From: Thermococcus argininiproducens
GTDB lineage: Archaea; Methanobacteriota_B; Thermococci; Thermococcales; Thermococcaceae
Direction: 5' to 3'
Length of the DNA stretch: 58,640 nucleotides
Assembly (NCBI RefSeq): GCF_023746595.1
Contig: NZ_CP080572.1
Location: 1,017,890-1,076,529, forward strand
The notes under the pieces: model-generated
What the model was told of the DNA's origin: nothing
The model's database searches: none
What the model saw: the letters and a program-made list of their open reading frames with translations, nothing else
In this document: piece after piece, positions 35,490 to 45,658 of the stretch
Layout: every line of letters starts with the position of its first letter
Position numbering within the stretch: position 1 is the first letter of the stretch
Program-made: the position numbers and the translations under genes

Positions 35490-37367
35490 TCATCCCCTAA
35501 ATTTTGGTCTCATGCTAACCAACAATGGTAATGGTCTCGGTTTGTAGGGGAAGCCTTCTGTTTTCTGTCTTATCTCCTTTATGAGGTCCTCGATGTGCAT
35601 TTCATATTGTTTGTTATCCGTCCTCTTTCTAACTGTGATAATGCCCATTCTTTTTTCGTTTTCTCCTACTACAATTATGTATGGAATCCACTCTTTCTCA
35701 GCTTCTCTGATCTTTTTGTTAAGTCTTTCATTTCTGTCGTCTACATCAGCTCTTATCTTTGCACCTTCGAGTTTTCCAGCTACGTAGAGGGCATAATCGA
35801 GATATTTATCACTAATTGGAATTACTCTCACCTGGATTGGACTGAGCCATAAGGGATACATTGGCTTTTTGCCTTGCTTCATGAGTTTTGCCTGTTTTTC
35901 GAGTATCGCATACATTACCCTTTCTATTGCACCACTTGGCGAGCAGTGGAGGAGTAGTGGGTATTCTTCCTGCCCATCCTCGTTGTAGTAGCTTATTCCA
36001 AACCTTTGAGCGTTTTCTACATCTATCTGTACTGTACTTAGAGCAGCTGCCTTGTCAAGGTTGTCAACGAAGTTGAACTCAAACTTTAAGATGAAGTAGA
36101 AGAATCTCTGTTTCCACATCTCTATTAGCACTGGTTTGTCAATTATTTTTGCAAGTTCTACTATGAATTCTTTATTCTCATTCCAGAAATCTTCTGTGAA
36201 TCTGATTGCTACTTCATAATCCTCAGGAGCTAGCCCCACACCTTTGAGAACTTCCATACTTAGCTTGTATTGTTTTTTGAATTCTTCCATGGCCTGCTGT
36301 AAGTCTTTAGCCACTGTGTGCATATCAGGCATTGTAAAGGCTCTTAATCTCCTGAGTCCGCTTAATTCTCCTCTCTTTTCTCTTCTAAATGAATACCTGG
36401 TTAATTCATACATCTTCAGAGGCAGGTGGCGGTAGCTTATTGTGGCGTCCTTCTTTATGAGGAACTGGCCAAAACAGGCGGCGAATCTAAGGAAGAACTT
36501 CTTATCTCCACTTTTCACAACATATTGTCTTGCAGGGAAACGATTTAGGTATTTCTCAAGTGCTGGGTGTTCGAAGTCATACATGATTGGGGTCTCCACT
36601 TCCATTGCGCCATATTCTATGACTTTCTCAGTTACGTAATTCTCGAGAAGAGACTTGATTAGTCTTCCCTTAGGATAATAGCGAAGGTTTCCAGGGTCAC
36701 TTCCCTCTTCATAATCAACAAGCTCTTGCTCGAGCATTATCTTTACGTGAGGTGGTTCCTCCGTAACAACCCTGCTTTTGCTTATCTCATAATTGGCGAA
36801 CTTCCTAAGGTTCTCATGACCAGAAAAGTCGAATTTATCTACTTCTATGAGCTCTCCCTCGGGTGTTAGGATGTACCAGTAACTTACAAGTTCTTCTTCT
36901 TTCTTTAATGCCTCTGGGACTTCTTCCTCTTTTTTAGCCTCTCCGGGCACTATTGTTCTTGAGAGTTCTGCTAAGGGATGGCCTTTACAACTTAGTTTAA
37001 ATGCTTTGTAATATCCGAATGGAGCTCGCTTAACGTTGTACTCCTTCTCTTTAAGCTTTTCTTCTATCTTTTTGAGAATTTTTAGAGCAATCTCAGGTGA
37101 ACCGAGTTCACTGCTTAAATGGGCAAATGGATAAACAAAAATATTCTTTGTTTTTACTTGAGAAGCAACATCCTCTATCTCTTTTATAGCCTTATCCACG
37201 ACTTCATCAGGATTCTGTTCGTCAACTTTTTCAACACTCATGAATACTGCGAGAACTTCGTCTAGTTTTCCTATTTTTTGATCTTCCTTTATTTCTTCAG
37301 GTTTTTTGAGTGCTTTACCTTTTACCTCATATTCAAGATAGTCACTGTGTATTAGGAGCATTCTCAT
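35490..37367 (-). CDS. thrS: Threonyl-tRNA synthetase, archaeal type
   Basis: A 625-residue synthetase. Residues 1-145 are the archaeal editing domain related to D-Tyr-tRNA deacylase ([18 protein letters not shown]), which removes mischarged serine. The class II core runs from about 200 to 510 with motif 2 near [18 protein letters not shown]-like residues and motif 3 in the [11 protein letters not shown] region; the anticodon-binding domain (about 515-615) has the [14 protein letters not shown] start. It charges tRNA-Thr. Divergent from csl4. Confidence 0.96.
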   Translation of the reverse strand: MRMLLIHSDYLEYEVKGKALKKPEEIKEDQKIGKLDEVLAVFMSVEKVDEQNPDEVVDKAIKEIEDVASQVKTKNIFVYPFAHLSSELGSPEIALKILKKIEEKLKEKEYNVKRAPFGYYKAFKLSCKGHPLAELSRTIVPGEAKKEEEVPEALKKEEELVSYWYILTPEGELIEVDKFDFSGHENLRKFANYEISKSRVVTEEPPHVKIMLEQELVDYEEGSDPGNLRYYPKGRLIKSLLENYVTEKVIEYGAMEVETPIMYDFEHPALEKYLNRFPARQYVVKSGDKKFFLRFAACFGQFLIKKDATISYRHLPLKMYELTRYSFRREKRGELSGLRRLRAFTMPDMHTVAKDLQQAMEEFKKQYKLSMEVLKGVGLAPEDYEVAIRFTEDFWNENKEFIVELAKIIDKPVLIEMWKQRFFYFILKFEFNFVDNLDKAAALSTVQIDVENAQRFGISYYNEDGQEEYPLLLHCSPSGAIERVMYAILEKQAKLMKQGKKPMYPLWLSPIQVRVIPISDKYLDYALYVAGKLEGAKIRADVDDRNERLNKKIREAEKEWIPYIIVVGENEKRMGIITVRKRTDNKQYEMHIEDLIKEIRQKTEGFPYKPRPLPLLVSMRPKFRG

Positions 37368-37489
37368 TTATATCACCACCTCATTTCTATTGGCAAAACT
37401 ACATAAAAGTTGCCATCAACCTTTTTATAGGCTTTCCCTATCCATAAACTTAAAAGTTCGGAAGGGCTAAGTCTAGTGGTGGTGGGTAG

Positions 37490-38089
37490 ATGGATGAAGG
37501 AAAAAAGAAGATAATAAAAAATGGGGATATAGTTCTTCCTGGGGATTATCTTGGGGTTATTGAGGAATTTCTCCCAGGCGAGGGGATAATCGAGGAAAAT
37601 GGCGAGCTTTATGCTGCCAGAGCCGGTAGAGTTAAAATTGATCTCGAAAAAATTGAGATTTCAGTAGACCCTATCACTGACACTCCGCCACTTCCGCAGG
37701 TGGGTGACACTGTCATAGCAAGAGTGATTGAAGTAAAGCCACAGGCTGCGATAGTCCAGCTGCTTAAAATTGAAGGGAGAAAGGGTTATAGAGAGATAGC
37801 AACTTCAAAGTTGGCTGGTATCCATATTTCTCAAGTTAGGGAGGGATATGTGGAATCCATGAATAATGAGTTCAAAATCGGTGATATAGTTAGAGCAAAG
37901 GTTTTAACCAATGAAAAAAGCCCGATACAGCTTACAACAAAAGAGTTGGATTTAGGTGTGATTTACGCATTATGTTCTTCATGTAGAATACCTTTAGTAA
38001 GAAGAGGTAATGTGTTGGTGTGTCCTAAATGTGGGAGAACTGAAGCTAGAAAGTTATCTGCGTATTATAGAAAACTGAAGTTGGAGTAA
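37490..38089 (+). CDS. csl4: Exosome RNA-binding subunit Csl4
   Basis: A 199-residue protein with an N-terminal domain beginning GDIVLPGDYLGVIEEFLPGEG, a central S1 domain (about 70-150) and a C-terminal zinc ribbon CSSCRIPLVRRGN followed by CPKCG (about 163-183). It caps the archaeal exosome, guiding RNA to the Rrp41/Rrp42 core and recruiting DnaG. The ribosome binding site GGTGGTGGG lies before the ATG. First gene of a cluster with DUF2067 and rpoL. Confidence 0.94.
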   Translation: MDEGKKKIIKNGDIVLPGDYLGVIEEFLPGEGIIEENGELYAARAGRVKIDLEKIEISVDPITDTPPLPQVGDTVIARVIEVKPQAAIVQLLKIEGRKGYREIATSKLAGIHISQVREGYVESMNNEFKIGDIVRAKVLTNEKSPIQLTTKELDLGVIYALCSSCRIPLVRRGNVLVCPKCGRTEARKLSAYYRKLKLE

Positions 38090-38099
38090 GGTGTAAGCT

Positions 38100-38729
38100 A
38101 TGAGGGCAAAGAAGGTTATAGTCATTCATGTTAAAGATGATATAGAAAAGGAAGAGTTAATGAAAGAGCTTCAAAAGCTCGAATTGCCTGCTTTTATTTA
38201 TGTTCATGGCAAATTGAACTCTCTCAAGATCAATATTCAGGGTACGAAAGACGAAATAAGAGAGGCCATGCAAAAAGTTAGAGAAATACATTATAAAGTC
38301 CGTTCTCGCCTCTATCCTAATAAAAAGGGGTTTTATCAATATGATGTAGATGATATTTTTAGAGAGGCAGGGGTGACCATATCAATTCCAATATTGATAA
38401 AAACTCTTGAACTTCTGGGGGAGTATAGTGAACTCAAGGAGGATAAGCTCATAAGCTCCCTACCATGGGAAGAGATTGTAGAATTAGTTAAAAAACTTGG
38501 AGGAATACTGAGTGATATCTCTCTTCAAACTACTAGGCAGATAAGGGAGGTTGTTATTCCACTAGCAGCAACTTTTGATATTGACCCTCAGGATGTTTTG
38601 GAGTTCGCTGTTGATTTTGGAGTTGCGGAATATAAGGAAGATAAGTTTAAATACGAACTTGTGAAGAATAAGGAGCAGGCGATGGAAATCATGCTTAAAA
38701 AATTGAGAGGTGAGGAAAATGAAAATTGA
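38100..38729 (+). CDS. DUF2067 family protein
   Basis: A 209-residue protein starting [20 protein letters not shown]. The N-terminal 80 residues look like a ferredoxin-like alpha/beta domain ([16 protein letters not shown]), the rest is helical. The family is found across archaea next to csl4, as here (10 bases after it), but has no known function. It overlaps rpoL by 11 bases. An RNA-related role is inferred from this conserved placement only. Confidence 0.8.
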   Translation: MRAKKVIVIHVKDDIEKEELMKELQKLELPAFIYVHGKLNSLKINIQGTKDEIREAMQKVREIHYKVRSRLYPNKKGFYQYDVDDIFREAGVTISIPILIKTLELLGEYSELKEDKLISSLPWEEIVELVKKLGGILSDISLQTTRQIREVVIPLAATFDIDPQDVLEFAVDFGVAEYKEDKFKYELVKNKEQAMEIMLKKLRGEENEN

Positions 38730-39006
38730 ACTTATAAAGCGTGACGAGAATTTGCTTGAGTTTTACTTGATAGGAGAGGATCATACCTTTGCCAACTTGC
38801 TAAATGAGGTGCTCCACGAGAACAAGCATGTCACATTTGCCGCATATACTATAGAGCATCCTGTGCTAATGGCAAGAAAACCAAAGTTTAGAATAGTCAC
38901 TGATGGCAAAATAACCCCAGAGAAAGCTTTGGAAGATGCAGCTCAGAAGATATTCGACAAGGCTAAGGATGTTCTTGAAGTTTGGGAAAAGACTACAAAA
39001 GAGTGA
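38719..39006 (+). CDS. rpoL: DNA-directed RNA polymerase subunit L
   Basis: A 95-residue RpoL/Rpb11 homologue: [25 protein letters not shown] and [12 protein letters not shown] are characteristic. It pairs with RpoD in the assembly platform of archaeal RNA polymerase. GAGGTGAGG before the ATG at 38719 decides the start; the frame is open three codons further to a GTG within that signal. Overlaps the end of the DUF2067 gene. Confidence 0.95.
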   Translation: MKIELIKRDENLLEFYLIGEDHTFANLLNEVLHENKHVTFAAYTIEHPVLMARKPKFRIVTDGKITPEKALEDAAQKIFDKAKDVLEVWEKTTKE

Positions 39007-39043
39007 GTTTCTTTTTACCTTTTACTCGGAAGGGGTTAGAATA

Positions 39044-39430
39044 ATGAGATATTCTAAAGATTTTACGGATAAGAATCTCTCTAAGTTTGGGGATTCTCTT
39101 ATTAATTTTATCTTCTCTTTGGCACTTAGTGAGTATCTTGATCATCCGAGTGCTGGTAGAGTTCCTAATGCTTCTTTGACAATAGCTCTTGAAAAATCTG
39201 GTCTTCTTCATCATGTTCCGCCAAGAACAGATAAGCATGGAAAAGGTGATATAGCCGAGGCCATCATTGCTTACGCATGGCTTGAAAAAATAATAAGTAT
39301 AGAAGAAGCTGTAAAGATACTATGGGAAAATCTCTCTCCTGAGGTTACACATCCCTCAAGAAAAAAAGAAGTAATCGGAAATGCTTTTGGAGAGCTCTTG
39401 AAGATTATAAAAGAGAGATTGGAACTTTAG
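39044..39430 (+). CDS. RNase III-like domain protein
   Basis: A 128-residue all-helical protein starting at the ATG 39044 ([12 protein letters not shown]), preceded by [28 protein letters not shown] resembles the RNase III signature with its conserved Gly-Asp, and [20 protein letters not shown] resembles the second acidic motif. There is no double-stranded RNA-binding domain, as in Mini-III. A ribonuclease acting on structured RNA is possible. It follows rpoL by 37 bases and overlaps the convergent isomerase-like gene by four. Confidence 0.65.
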   Translation: MRYSKDFTDKNLSKFGDSLINFIFSLALSEYLDHPSAGRVPNASLTIALEKSGLLHHVPPRTDKHGKGDIAEAIIAYAWLEKIISIEEAVKILWENLSPEVTHPSRKKEVIGNAFGELLKIIKERLEL

Positions 39431-40233
39431 ATACTTGTTAGTAGCTCTATTAAGCCCTTCTTTGTCGGAAGTGTTGCAAAGGTGTCTGGGTCTTTTATTT
39501 TAAGCAAAAGTGGTACGTCTCCAAATAGCTTAAGGGTTTTTCCAAAGGGTATTTTCCCTTCTCCTGGCATTAGATGGAGGTCACCCACTCCATAGGCTAA
39601 AGTGTCCTCCGGTTCTACTTGTGGAGAGAGTTTTCCAAAGTTATCGTGGATCATGAGTATTATCGTTTTTTCTGTTCCAAGTTTTACGTCTTCTAAGAAT
39701 CTATTTTCATCTCCCTGAGCGCTGAGGAATGCATGGCCGAGATCAAGGGCAAATCCTACATTCTCCTTGTTAACACTTTCAACGACATATAGGGTGTCTT
39801 TAACACTATATGTATTTTCAAGAGCTATTTTAATTCCAAAACTCTCTGCCATATCTGCAAGTTGTTGGAGAGCTTCTATCTCTAAGTCTAATCTTCCAGT
39901 ACGTCCGCTTTGCATGACAACTATCTTTGCACCAAGTTTTATTGCTACGTCAATCACAGCTCTAGCTACTTTGAAGTGTCGGGTGTAGTATACACTGTCT
40001 CTGAGGTTCACTGAAAGAGGCATTCTGATAGTGTAGTTTACTCCAACTCCCTTTAATGCATTCTCCACTGAGCGAAGATTTTTCTCTACTACCTGGCCGT
40101 TCTTAATGAGGCCAAGAGCATGTGGAAATATTTGAACAAAATCATAATCTTTAATTTTTAGATCCGCCAAAACAGACGGGAGGGCTTTTCCTTTGTTTAC
40201 AAAGTGTGGATAAATACTTACTCCTATCTCCAT
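39427..40233 (-). CDS. Sugar phosphate isomerase/epimerase-like TIM-barrel protein
   Basis: A 268-residue xylose isomerase-like (AP endonuclease 2) TIM barrel. Metal ligands are suggested by the Glu in KIALENTYS, the Asp and His in [10 protein letters not shown], the His in ILMIHDN, and the Asp/His in [12 protein letters not shown]. Many archaeal relatives have no assigned substrate, and endonuclease IV activity is not excluded. Convergent with the RNase III-like gene. Confidence 0.75.
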   Translation of the reverse strand: MEIGVSIYPHFVNKGKALPSVLADLKIKDYDFVQIFPHALGLIKNGQVVEKNLRSVENALKGVGVNYTIRMPLSVNLRDSVYYTRHFKVARAVIDVAIKLGAKIVVMQSGRTGRLDLEIEALQQLADMAESFGIKIALENTYSVKDTLYVVESVNKENVGFALDLGHAFLSAQGDENRFLEDVKLGTEKTIILMIHDNFGKLSPQVEPEDTLAYGVGDLHLMPGEGKIPFGKTLKLFGDVPLLLKIKDPDTFATLPTKKGLIELLTSI

Positions 40234-40320
40234 GTTTTACACCTTTTCATGCTTTTGTTAAAGATTATGGGAACACCAAATTTAAAAGTTTCCAAAGTTA
40301 TTTCATTTTAGGTGATTCTA

Positions 40321-41328
40321 ATGGAGAGAGAGGTATGGAAATATCTTAGCTTCATTCTTATGCTACTCTTAGCCTTAGCAGCAGTTGGAAATGTTCTCCT
40401 TTATATTAACAATAATGAACTTCAGAGAGCTATCCAAGAACGAGCTAATATCACTGTAATATATAATGAAACTGTGAGGGAAATCGAAAGCAATGCTACT
40501 TTGGCCCTTCAAGCAAAAATAGATGAACTTCAGAGGGAACTTGAGTACATAAAAAGCCAATTGAGAGCTAATAAGACTGAGAAATCAAATGCCACAATAG
40601 CCATTCTTCCAGTTGTTGGTCCTATTGATGAGAGCACGGCTGTTACAACAATCTCCAAAATAAGGCAAATACGGAAGGACGACAATGTTGTTGGTGTGAT
40701 CCTATGGATTGAAAGCCCGGGAGGGTATGTAGGGCCGGTAATAACAATTTACAAAGAATTAAGAAAACTATCCTACGAGAAACCCATAGTAGTGTATACA
40801 GGAGGATTAGCGGCTTCTGGAGGATATTTCCTGGCTTGTGCTGCGGATAAGATAATTGCAGATCCTCTCGCTGAGGTAGGGAGTATAGGAGTTATCTACG
40901 TCCACTATAACCTGGAACAAAACTATGCTCAAAATGGAATAAAAGTAAATGTCTTTAAAACTGGGAAATATAAAGATATGGGTGCTGAATGGAGAGACCT
41001 AACAGATGAAGAGCGAGAGATGATAAAAAATGAAATTAATACTTATTTTGAATACTTCCTTCAGGTAGTAAGTGAGGGAAGAAAGCTTGACATGAATACG
41101 ACAAGACAGTATGGCGATGGGAGAGTGTGGTTTGCAAGTGAAGTTAAGGGAACCTTGGTAGATGAGACAGGAGACTTGGATTATGCAATAACGGTACTAG
41201 AAAATATGTTAGGAATAAAAAGTGCCAACGTTGTGCTTTATGATACTCAGAAAATAGATTTTGGGATTTATGAGAGCTCCTCGCTTTATATGCCCTCAAA
41301 TTATGTGGTCTCATACATCAGGAGGTGA
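40321..41328 (+). CDS. sppA: Signal peptide peptidase SppA (S49 family)
   Basis: A 335-residue membrane-anchored protease, close to the 334 of the Thermococcus kodakarensis enzyme. One N-terminal helix (about 8-29), a coiled-coil stretch (about 35-85), then the ClpP-like domain with nucleophile Ser166 in GGLAASGGYF and Lys218 in TGKYKDMG as the general base. It cuts leftover signal peptides in the membrane. AGGTGAT precedes the ATG at 40321. The stop lies within the ribosome binding site of the next gene. Confidence 0.93.
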   Translation: MEREVWKYLSFILMLLLALAAVGNVLLYINNNELQRAIQERANITVIYNETVREIESNATLALQAKIDELQRELEYIKSQLRANKTEKSNATIAILPVVGPIDESTAVTTISKIRQIRKDDNVVGVILWIESPGGYVGPVITIYKELRKLSYEKPIVVYTGGLAASGGYFLACAADKIIADPLAEVGSIGVIYVHYNLEQNYAQNGIKVNVFKTGKYKDMGAEWRDLTDEEREMIKNEINTYFEYFLQVVSEGRKLDMNTTRQYGDGRVWFASEVKGTLVDETGDLDYAITVLENMLGIKSANVVLYDTQKIDFGIYESSSLYMPSNYVVSYIRR

Positions 41329-41332
41329 AAAT

Positions 41333-41803
41333 ATGAAATGCGAGGAGCACCTTGAAGTATTTGAAAATGGATTCGAAGATGGGAAATTCAACTTACGAGT
41401 TGAATATTATGGAGGGGATGGTAGGAGAACATTACTTGCCATTATATATGATCTCTATCAGCCAATTTATGGGCCTGAATATGTTTATCCATTTGAATGT
41501 GCCAAGGACTTCTGGGGAGTTTATATGGATGCAGAGGAGGTAGTGGGGGAAGAATACCACTTAGGAAAACCAAAATTTATCACCCGATCCTTAGTTGACA
41601 GAGTTAATAGCTCACTAGATGGAATGGAACTCCCAGATGAGATTAAACATTCGATTGATATTAAGAATGCAGAGATCTATAAACTTAAAGAGGGTTTATT
41701 AGTTATTGGAAGGAACTTCTTGTTCGATGAAGCAAGAAAGATACTATTTGTATTTAACAAACCTCAGGTGAAGGATCTACTCCTTAAATACTTAAGGAGA
41801 TGA
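41333..41803 (+). CDS. Uncharacterised Thermococcales-type protein
   Basis: A 156-residue soluble protein starting MKCEEHLEVFENGFEDGK, with GGAGGTGAAA before the ATG at 41333. It has no membrane helix. Aromatic-rich strands (IIYDLYQPIYGPEYVYPF, FWGVYMDAEEV) in the first half are followed by a helical and strand region ending LLLKYLRR. I recognise no family. It is tightly packed between sppA (4 bases) and the AI-2E family gene (4 bases), so it belongs to that operon. Confidence 0.6.
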   Translation: MKCEEHLEVFENGFEDGKFNLRVEYYGGDGRRTLLAIIYDLYQPIYGPEYVYPFECAKDFWGVYMDAEEVVGEEYHLGKPKFITRSLVDRVNSSLDGMELPDEIKHSIDIKNAEIYKLKEGLLVIGRNFLFDEARKILFVFNKPQVKDLLLKYLRR

Positions 41804-41807
41804 TAAT

Positions 41808-42803
41808 ATGGAAACTGAACATGTTATTTGGATTGTTGTCTCGTTGATAATTCTTTTCATGGTTTGGAAGACTGTTGAGCCGCTTATTACACCGATAATT
41901 TTTGCTTTGACTGTTGCATATATTCTTCATCCTGCACATACAAAGCTTACCCAGAAAATTGGGGCAAAAAACTCTGCTATTGCACTTTCAGTATTCATGA
42001 GTTTGCTTCTCCTTGGTTTTATTTTTGGAATAGCTTTGTGGTTTAGAGATGTCACAAGCTCTCTTATATTGTACATAAATGAAGCATTTGAATGGTTTGT
42101 GAGTTTAGACCTTCCTCTTGATATACGGCAGTCAACAGCTATTTTGCTTGAAAGAGTTTCTGCAAAGTTAAGTGAATATCTTCTTAGTTACACCCTTTCA
42201 ATACCTAAGCTCCTTCTTCAAGCTGTTATCTTTATCGTTGTGTTTTATGGTATATTGACACACTCTCATGTTCTTTTAAACGAAGTTTACCGTCTTTTAC
42301 CAGAAGAAAGAAGAGATCTTGGAATCGAACTAATTAACAAGGCTAGAGATACTCTGAATGCTATTTTGAGAACATGGCTCATGCTGAGTATCTTTAAAGG
42401 CTTTATACTAACTTTAGGATTTTATGTGTTTGGAATAGCAGATTTGAGTGGATCAATAGCGGCAGGGATTCTTTGTATTGTCCTTGAACTCCTTCCAGTA
42501 ATTGGCGGGTGGTTAGTATGGCTAGCAGGAGCAATATATCTTCTTACCCGAGGAGAAATCTTTGCGGGAATCATGTTTGGGATTTATGGGGCCCTTCTTA
42601 TATCTCCTGTACCCGATATTACAGTTAGGCCCAAGCTCGTTGCAGAAGGTGCAAAAATGAACTCTGCAATAGTGCTAATTGGGATTTTTGGGGGTATAAT
42701 GGCTTTTGGAATAAAAGGAATTATAATCGGACCCGTAGTATTGGGCCTTCTTTCAACCCTATTAGAAGAGTGGAAGGAACAAAAGGAAAGAAAAGGGATC
42801 TAA
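41808..42803 (+). CDS. AI-2E family (UPF0118) transporter
   Basis: A 331-residue membrane protein with about seven or eight helices. The start (WKTVEPLITPIIFALTVAYILHP), the amphipathic central part and the conserved C-terminal GIKGIIIGPVVLGLL match the family. Members transport the autoinducer AI-2 or act as Na+/H+ exchangers; an ion-exchange role seems likelier in an archaeon. Ends four bases inside the convergent DUF4870 gene. Confidence 0.85.
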   Translation: METEHVIWIVVSLIILFMVWKTVEPLITPIIFALTVAYILHPAHTKLTQKIGAKNSAIALSVFMSLLLLGFIFGIALWFRDVTSSLILYINEAFEWFVSLDLPLDIRQSTAILLERVSAKLSEYLLSYTLSIPKLLLQAVIFIVVFYGILTHSHVLLNEVYRLLPEERRDLGIELINKARDTLNAILRTWLMLSIFKGFILTLGFYVFGIADLSGSIAAGILCIVLELLPVIGGWLVWLAGAIYLLTRGEIFAGIMFGIYGALLISPVPDITVRPKLVAEGAKMNSAIVLIGIFGGIMAFGIKGIIIGPVVLGLLSTLLEEWKEQKERKGI

Positions 42804-43147
42804 ATATTAATTTTTCCTAATTGTTTTTCTGCTATTTCTCCCACTATTGGGAATTTATAGTATTCCCCTTGGTATGCTTTTACCATTCCGACTATCCATA
42901 GAATAAATCCAACAAGTCCAAGGAGCATTCCAAGAATCCATCCAAGGAATGGTATGAATCCTAATATGAAACTTACTATCATAATTCCCAAGAAGGTTAT
43001 CGTTGACTGCATTGCGTGGAATCTTACAAAATCGCTGTCTTTTTCAAGCAACAGGAAGAGTATCCCTGTTAACCAACCTAACAGATAAGCTAATGCTCCT
43101 TCTATATTTTCTTCAAGTCCAAGAGATGTTTTCTTTTCTTCATCCAT
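42800..43147 (-). CDS. DUF4870/UPF0132 membrane protein
   Basis: A 115-residue protein with three or four helices: LAYLLGWLTGILFLLLEK, then the conserved DFVRFHAMQST, FILGFIPFLGWILGMLLG and IVGMVKAYQGEYYKFP. These match the family of small membrane proteins found in archaea and bacteria, of unknown function. A single gene between the sppA operon and feo. Confidence 0.8.
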   Translation of the reverse strand: MDEEKKTSLGLEENIEGALAYLLGWLTGILFLLLEKDSDFVRFHAMQSTITFLGIMIVSFILGFIPFLGWILGMLLGLVGFILWIVGMVKAYQGEYYKFPIVGEIAEKQLGKINI

Positions 43148-43288
43148 TTTGGGTCCTCCATTATATTTTTGTCATTAATTTATTGTATGTTTATCTTTAA
43201 AATAGTTTGCATTTTTATAGCTGATAAGAGCACTCAGCTGATATTAGAAATGAACCGTTTTGTTTGATATTAAAACTCTCTGAGGATA

Positions 43289-43302
43289 TTAGACTTACCA
43301 AA
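43289..43302. promoter_or_regulatory. Upstream iron-box-like site of feo promoter
   Basis: TTAGACTTACCAAA is a degenerate copy of the better site at 43339-43352, with the same CTTACC core. It overlaps the upstream edge of the probable BRE/TATA region (CTTTTTAAGG, about 43304-43313). A DtxR-type regulator, called MDR1 in Pyrococcus, is known to control feo genes in Thermococcales. Confidence 0.45.
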
Positions 43303-43338
43303 TCTTTTTAAGGGACTCTATCCACTCTATAAATGGAA

Positions 43339-43352
43339 TTAGGCTTACCTAA
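43339..43352. promoter_or_regulatory. Iron box (DtxR/MDR1-type operator) of feoABC
   Basis: TTAGG-CTTA-CCTAA is a perfect inverted repeat with the half sites of IdeR/DtxR boxes. It sits just downstream of the TATA region, at the expected transcription start and six bases before the ribosome binding site of feoA, an arrangement suited to iron-dependent repression. Confidence 0.65.
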
Positions 43353-43363
43353 CGGTGATGCTC

Positions 43364-43594
43364 ATGTATGTACGATTAGCTCAGATGCGGGAAGGAGAAC
43401 ATGGGGTTGTGGTCGATGTACAAGGAGGACATAGGGCTAGACAACGACTTTTGGGGATGGGAATTGCTCCAGGAACTAAAATAGTAGTTATAAAATCTGG
43501 AAATCCTGGACCATACATAGTAGGTATTGGGAATACACGTCTTGCTATAGGAAGTGGAATTGCAGAGAGAATTATTGTAAGGAGGGGATTCTAG
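43364..43594 (+). CDS. feoA: FeoA, ferrous iron transport SH3-like protein
   Basis: A 76-residue SH3-fold protein: VRLAQMREGEHGVVVDVQGG, RLLGMGIAPGTKI and IAIGSGIAERIIV-type segments are as in FeoA. It is thought to bind and modulate FeoB at the cytoplasmic face. The ATG at 43364 follows GGTGATG; two earlier starts lie within that element. Its TAG shares a base with the feoB GTG. Confidence 0.93.
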   Translation: MYVRLAQMREGEHGVVVDVQGGHRARQRLLGMGIAPGTKIVVIKSGNPGPYIVGIGNTRLAIGSGIAERIIVRRGF

Positions 43595-45639
43595 TGGCTT
43601 CCTGTTGTGATGTTAAAGAGATTCCCAAGGAGAAAAAACGAGGTTTGAAAGTTGTAGCATTATCAGGTAATCCAAATGTAGGAAAAACCACAATATTCAA
43701 TAGATTAACTGGGTTGAGACAGCATGTAGGAAACTGGCCTGGTGTAACTGTTGAGAAAAAGGAAGGAATAATGAAGTATCATAATAAGGAATTTTTAGTT
43801 GTGGATTTGCCTGGGACTTATTCTCTCACTGCTAATTCTATCGACGAGCTCATTGCAAGGAATTTTCTACTTAGTGGAAATGCTGATGTTGTGATAGATA
43901 TTGTTGATGCTTCCTGTCTTATGAGAAATCTCTTTTTAACAATGGAGATATTTGAAATGGGGGTAAAAAACATAGTAATTGCTCTTAACAAGATAGATAC
44001 TGCAAAAAAGAGGGGAATAAGCTTTGATGTGAGAAAAATGGAGAAAGTGCTGGGAGTACCAGTGGTTCCCACTAATGCTAAAGAAGGAATGGGATTGGAA
44101 GAGTTAAAGAATGTAGTATATCTGATGACAAGAGGAAAGATCACTACAAATCCAATCACTCCAATTTATGAAGACCCTATAGAAAAGGAAATAGAGCATA
44201 TATCAGCGATTTTAAAGGAAACACCTCTGGCGCAGATGTATAATCTTAGATGGCTTTCTATAAAACTTCTCACGAGGGATCAGGAAGTAATAAAGCTAGT
44301 GTTGAAATATCTAGGGCCCGGAAAAATGGATGAAATACTTACGCATATAAGTGAGCTGGAGGTTCATTACAAACGTTCTTTGGATATAGTTATTGCAAAT
44401 CAAAAGTATGAATTTATTGATAAGCTAATGCACCAGTTTGTTCTTCAATTTGGAGAAATTAAAGATACTTTCAGTGATCACGTGGATAGGATTCTTACAC
44501 ACCCCGTTTATGGGATTTTGGGCCTTCTTGCTGTGTTTTATGTTTTATTTAAGTTTGTATTCACGATTGGGACTCCACTACAGGAATTTTTAGACAATAC
44601 TTTTGTGTCTTTTGGTGAATTTGTAGCCTCTCATATAGGGAATGAGACGATTAGAGGACTGGTCGCTGATGGAATCATAGGTGGAGTTGGTTCGGTACTA
44701 AGCTTTTTCCCCTTAGTCTTCTTACTCTTTGTTGCAATGTCAGTTCTTGAAGATAGTGGATACATGGCAAGAGCAGCCACTGTTATGGAAAGAATTATGC
44801 GAAGATTTGGACTTCCCGGAAAGAGTTTTATTCCAATGGTACTTGCGTTTGGTTGTAATGTCCCAGCAATAATGGCTACAAGGACTCTGGAGGACGAGAG
44901 GGATAGAATACTTACCATGCTTGTAAATCCTCTTGTACCATGCAGTGCAAGAATGGTTGTGATAACATTTTTAGCGGGCGCGTTTTTCACTGAACACAAG
45001 GCCCTTATTGCTGTAGGGATATATGCAATTTCACTCTTTCTTGCTCTCCTCTCAGGTTTGTTACTTGGGAAGTTTGTTGTCAAGGGAGAGGAGAGTCCAT
45101 TTGTAATAGAGCTTCCTGAGTACTCTCTACCTTCATGGAAGATCGCTATAGTTCACTCTTGGGAAAGAAGCAAAGAATTTCTCAGAAAGGCAGGCACAGT
45201 GATACTTTTTGGTTCAATAGCAATATGGTACTTGAGTAGTTATCCACAATCTATAGGGAGCGGCCTGAGCTATGCAGAAAAGCTTGGAATGTTCTTTGAG
45301 CCGTTTACAAGATTGATGGGACTCGACTGGAAAGCAGCAGTAAGTTTGATTTTTGGCATAATTGCAAAGGAAAACGTTATTGCAACTTATGGAATTATAT
45401 ACGGGATAGGGGAGAGTGAAGAGGTTTTAATAACACTAATGCGAACTGCAATGACTTCATTACAGGCTTTTGTTCTTGCTCTGGTAACTACCCTATATAT
45501 TCCATGCATAGCTACTATTGGAGCAATAAGAGCAGAGGGAGGAAACAAATGGGCATTGGTTGCTACAGTATACAATCTAGTACTGGCCAGTCTCATAGGG
45601 ATCTTGGTTTACAATTTGGGCCGTCTTCTTGGCTTTTGA
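43594..45639 (+). CDS. feoB: FeoB, ferrous iron transporter
   Basis: A 681-residue protein. The N-terminal GTPase (about 18-180) has G1 SGNPNVGKTTIFN, G3 VDLPGTYSL and G4 ALNKID; a helical GDI-like domain follows to about 290, then a membrane domain with two Gate motifs, including FIPMVLAFGCNVPAIMATR and LVTTLYIPCIATIGAI. It imports Fe2+. GTG start at 43594, coupled to feoA by a one-base overlap. Confidence 0.97.
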   Translation: MASCCDVKEIPKEKKRGLKVVALSGNPNVGKTTIFNRLTGLRQHVGNWPGVTVEKKEGIMKYHNKEFLVVDLPGTYSLTANSIDELIARNFLLSGNADVVIDIVDASCLMRNLFLTMEIFEMGVKNIVIALNKIDTAKKRGISFDVRKMEKVLGVPVVPTNAKEGMGLEELKNVVYLMTRGKITTNPITPIYEDPIEKEIEHISAILKETPLAQMYNLRWLSIKLLTRDQEVIKLVLKYLGPGKMDEILTHISELEVHYKRSLDIVIANQKYEFIDKLMHQFVLQFGEIKDTFSDHVDRILTHPVYGILGLLAVFYVLFKFVFTIGTPLQEFLDNTFVSFGEFVASHIGNETIRGLVADGIIGGVGSVLSFFPLVFLLFVAMSVLEDSGYMARAATVMERIMRRFGLPGKSFIPMVLAFGCNVPAIMATRTLEDERDRILTMLVNPLVPCSARMVVITFLAGAFFTEHKALIAVGIYAISLFLALLSGLLLGKFVVKGEESPFVIELPEYSLPSWKIAIVHSWERSKEFLRKAGTVILFGSIAIWYLSSYPQSIGSGLSYAEKLGMFFEPFTRLMGLDWKAAVSLIFGIIAKENVIATYGIIYGIGESEEVLITLMRTAMTSLQAFVLALVTTLYIPCIATIGAIRAEGGNKWALVATVYNLVLASLIGILVYNLGRLLGF

Positions 45640-45658
45640 TTTATTTTAGGTGATTGAT

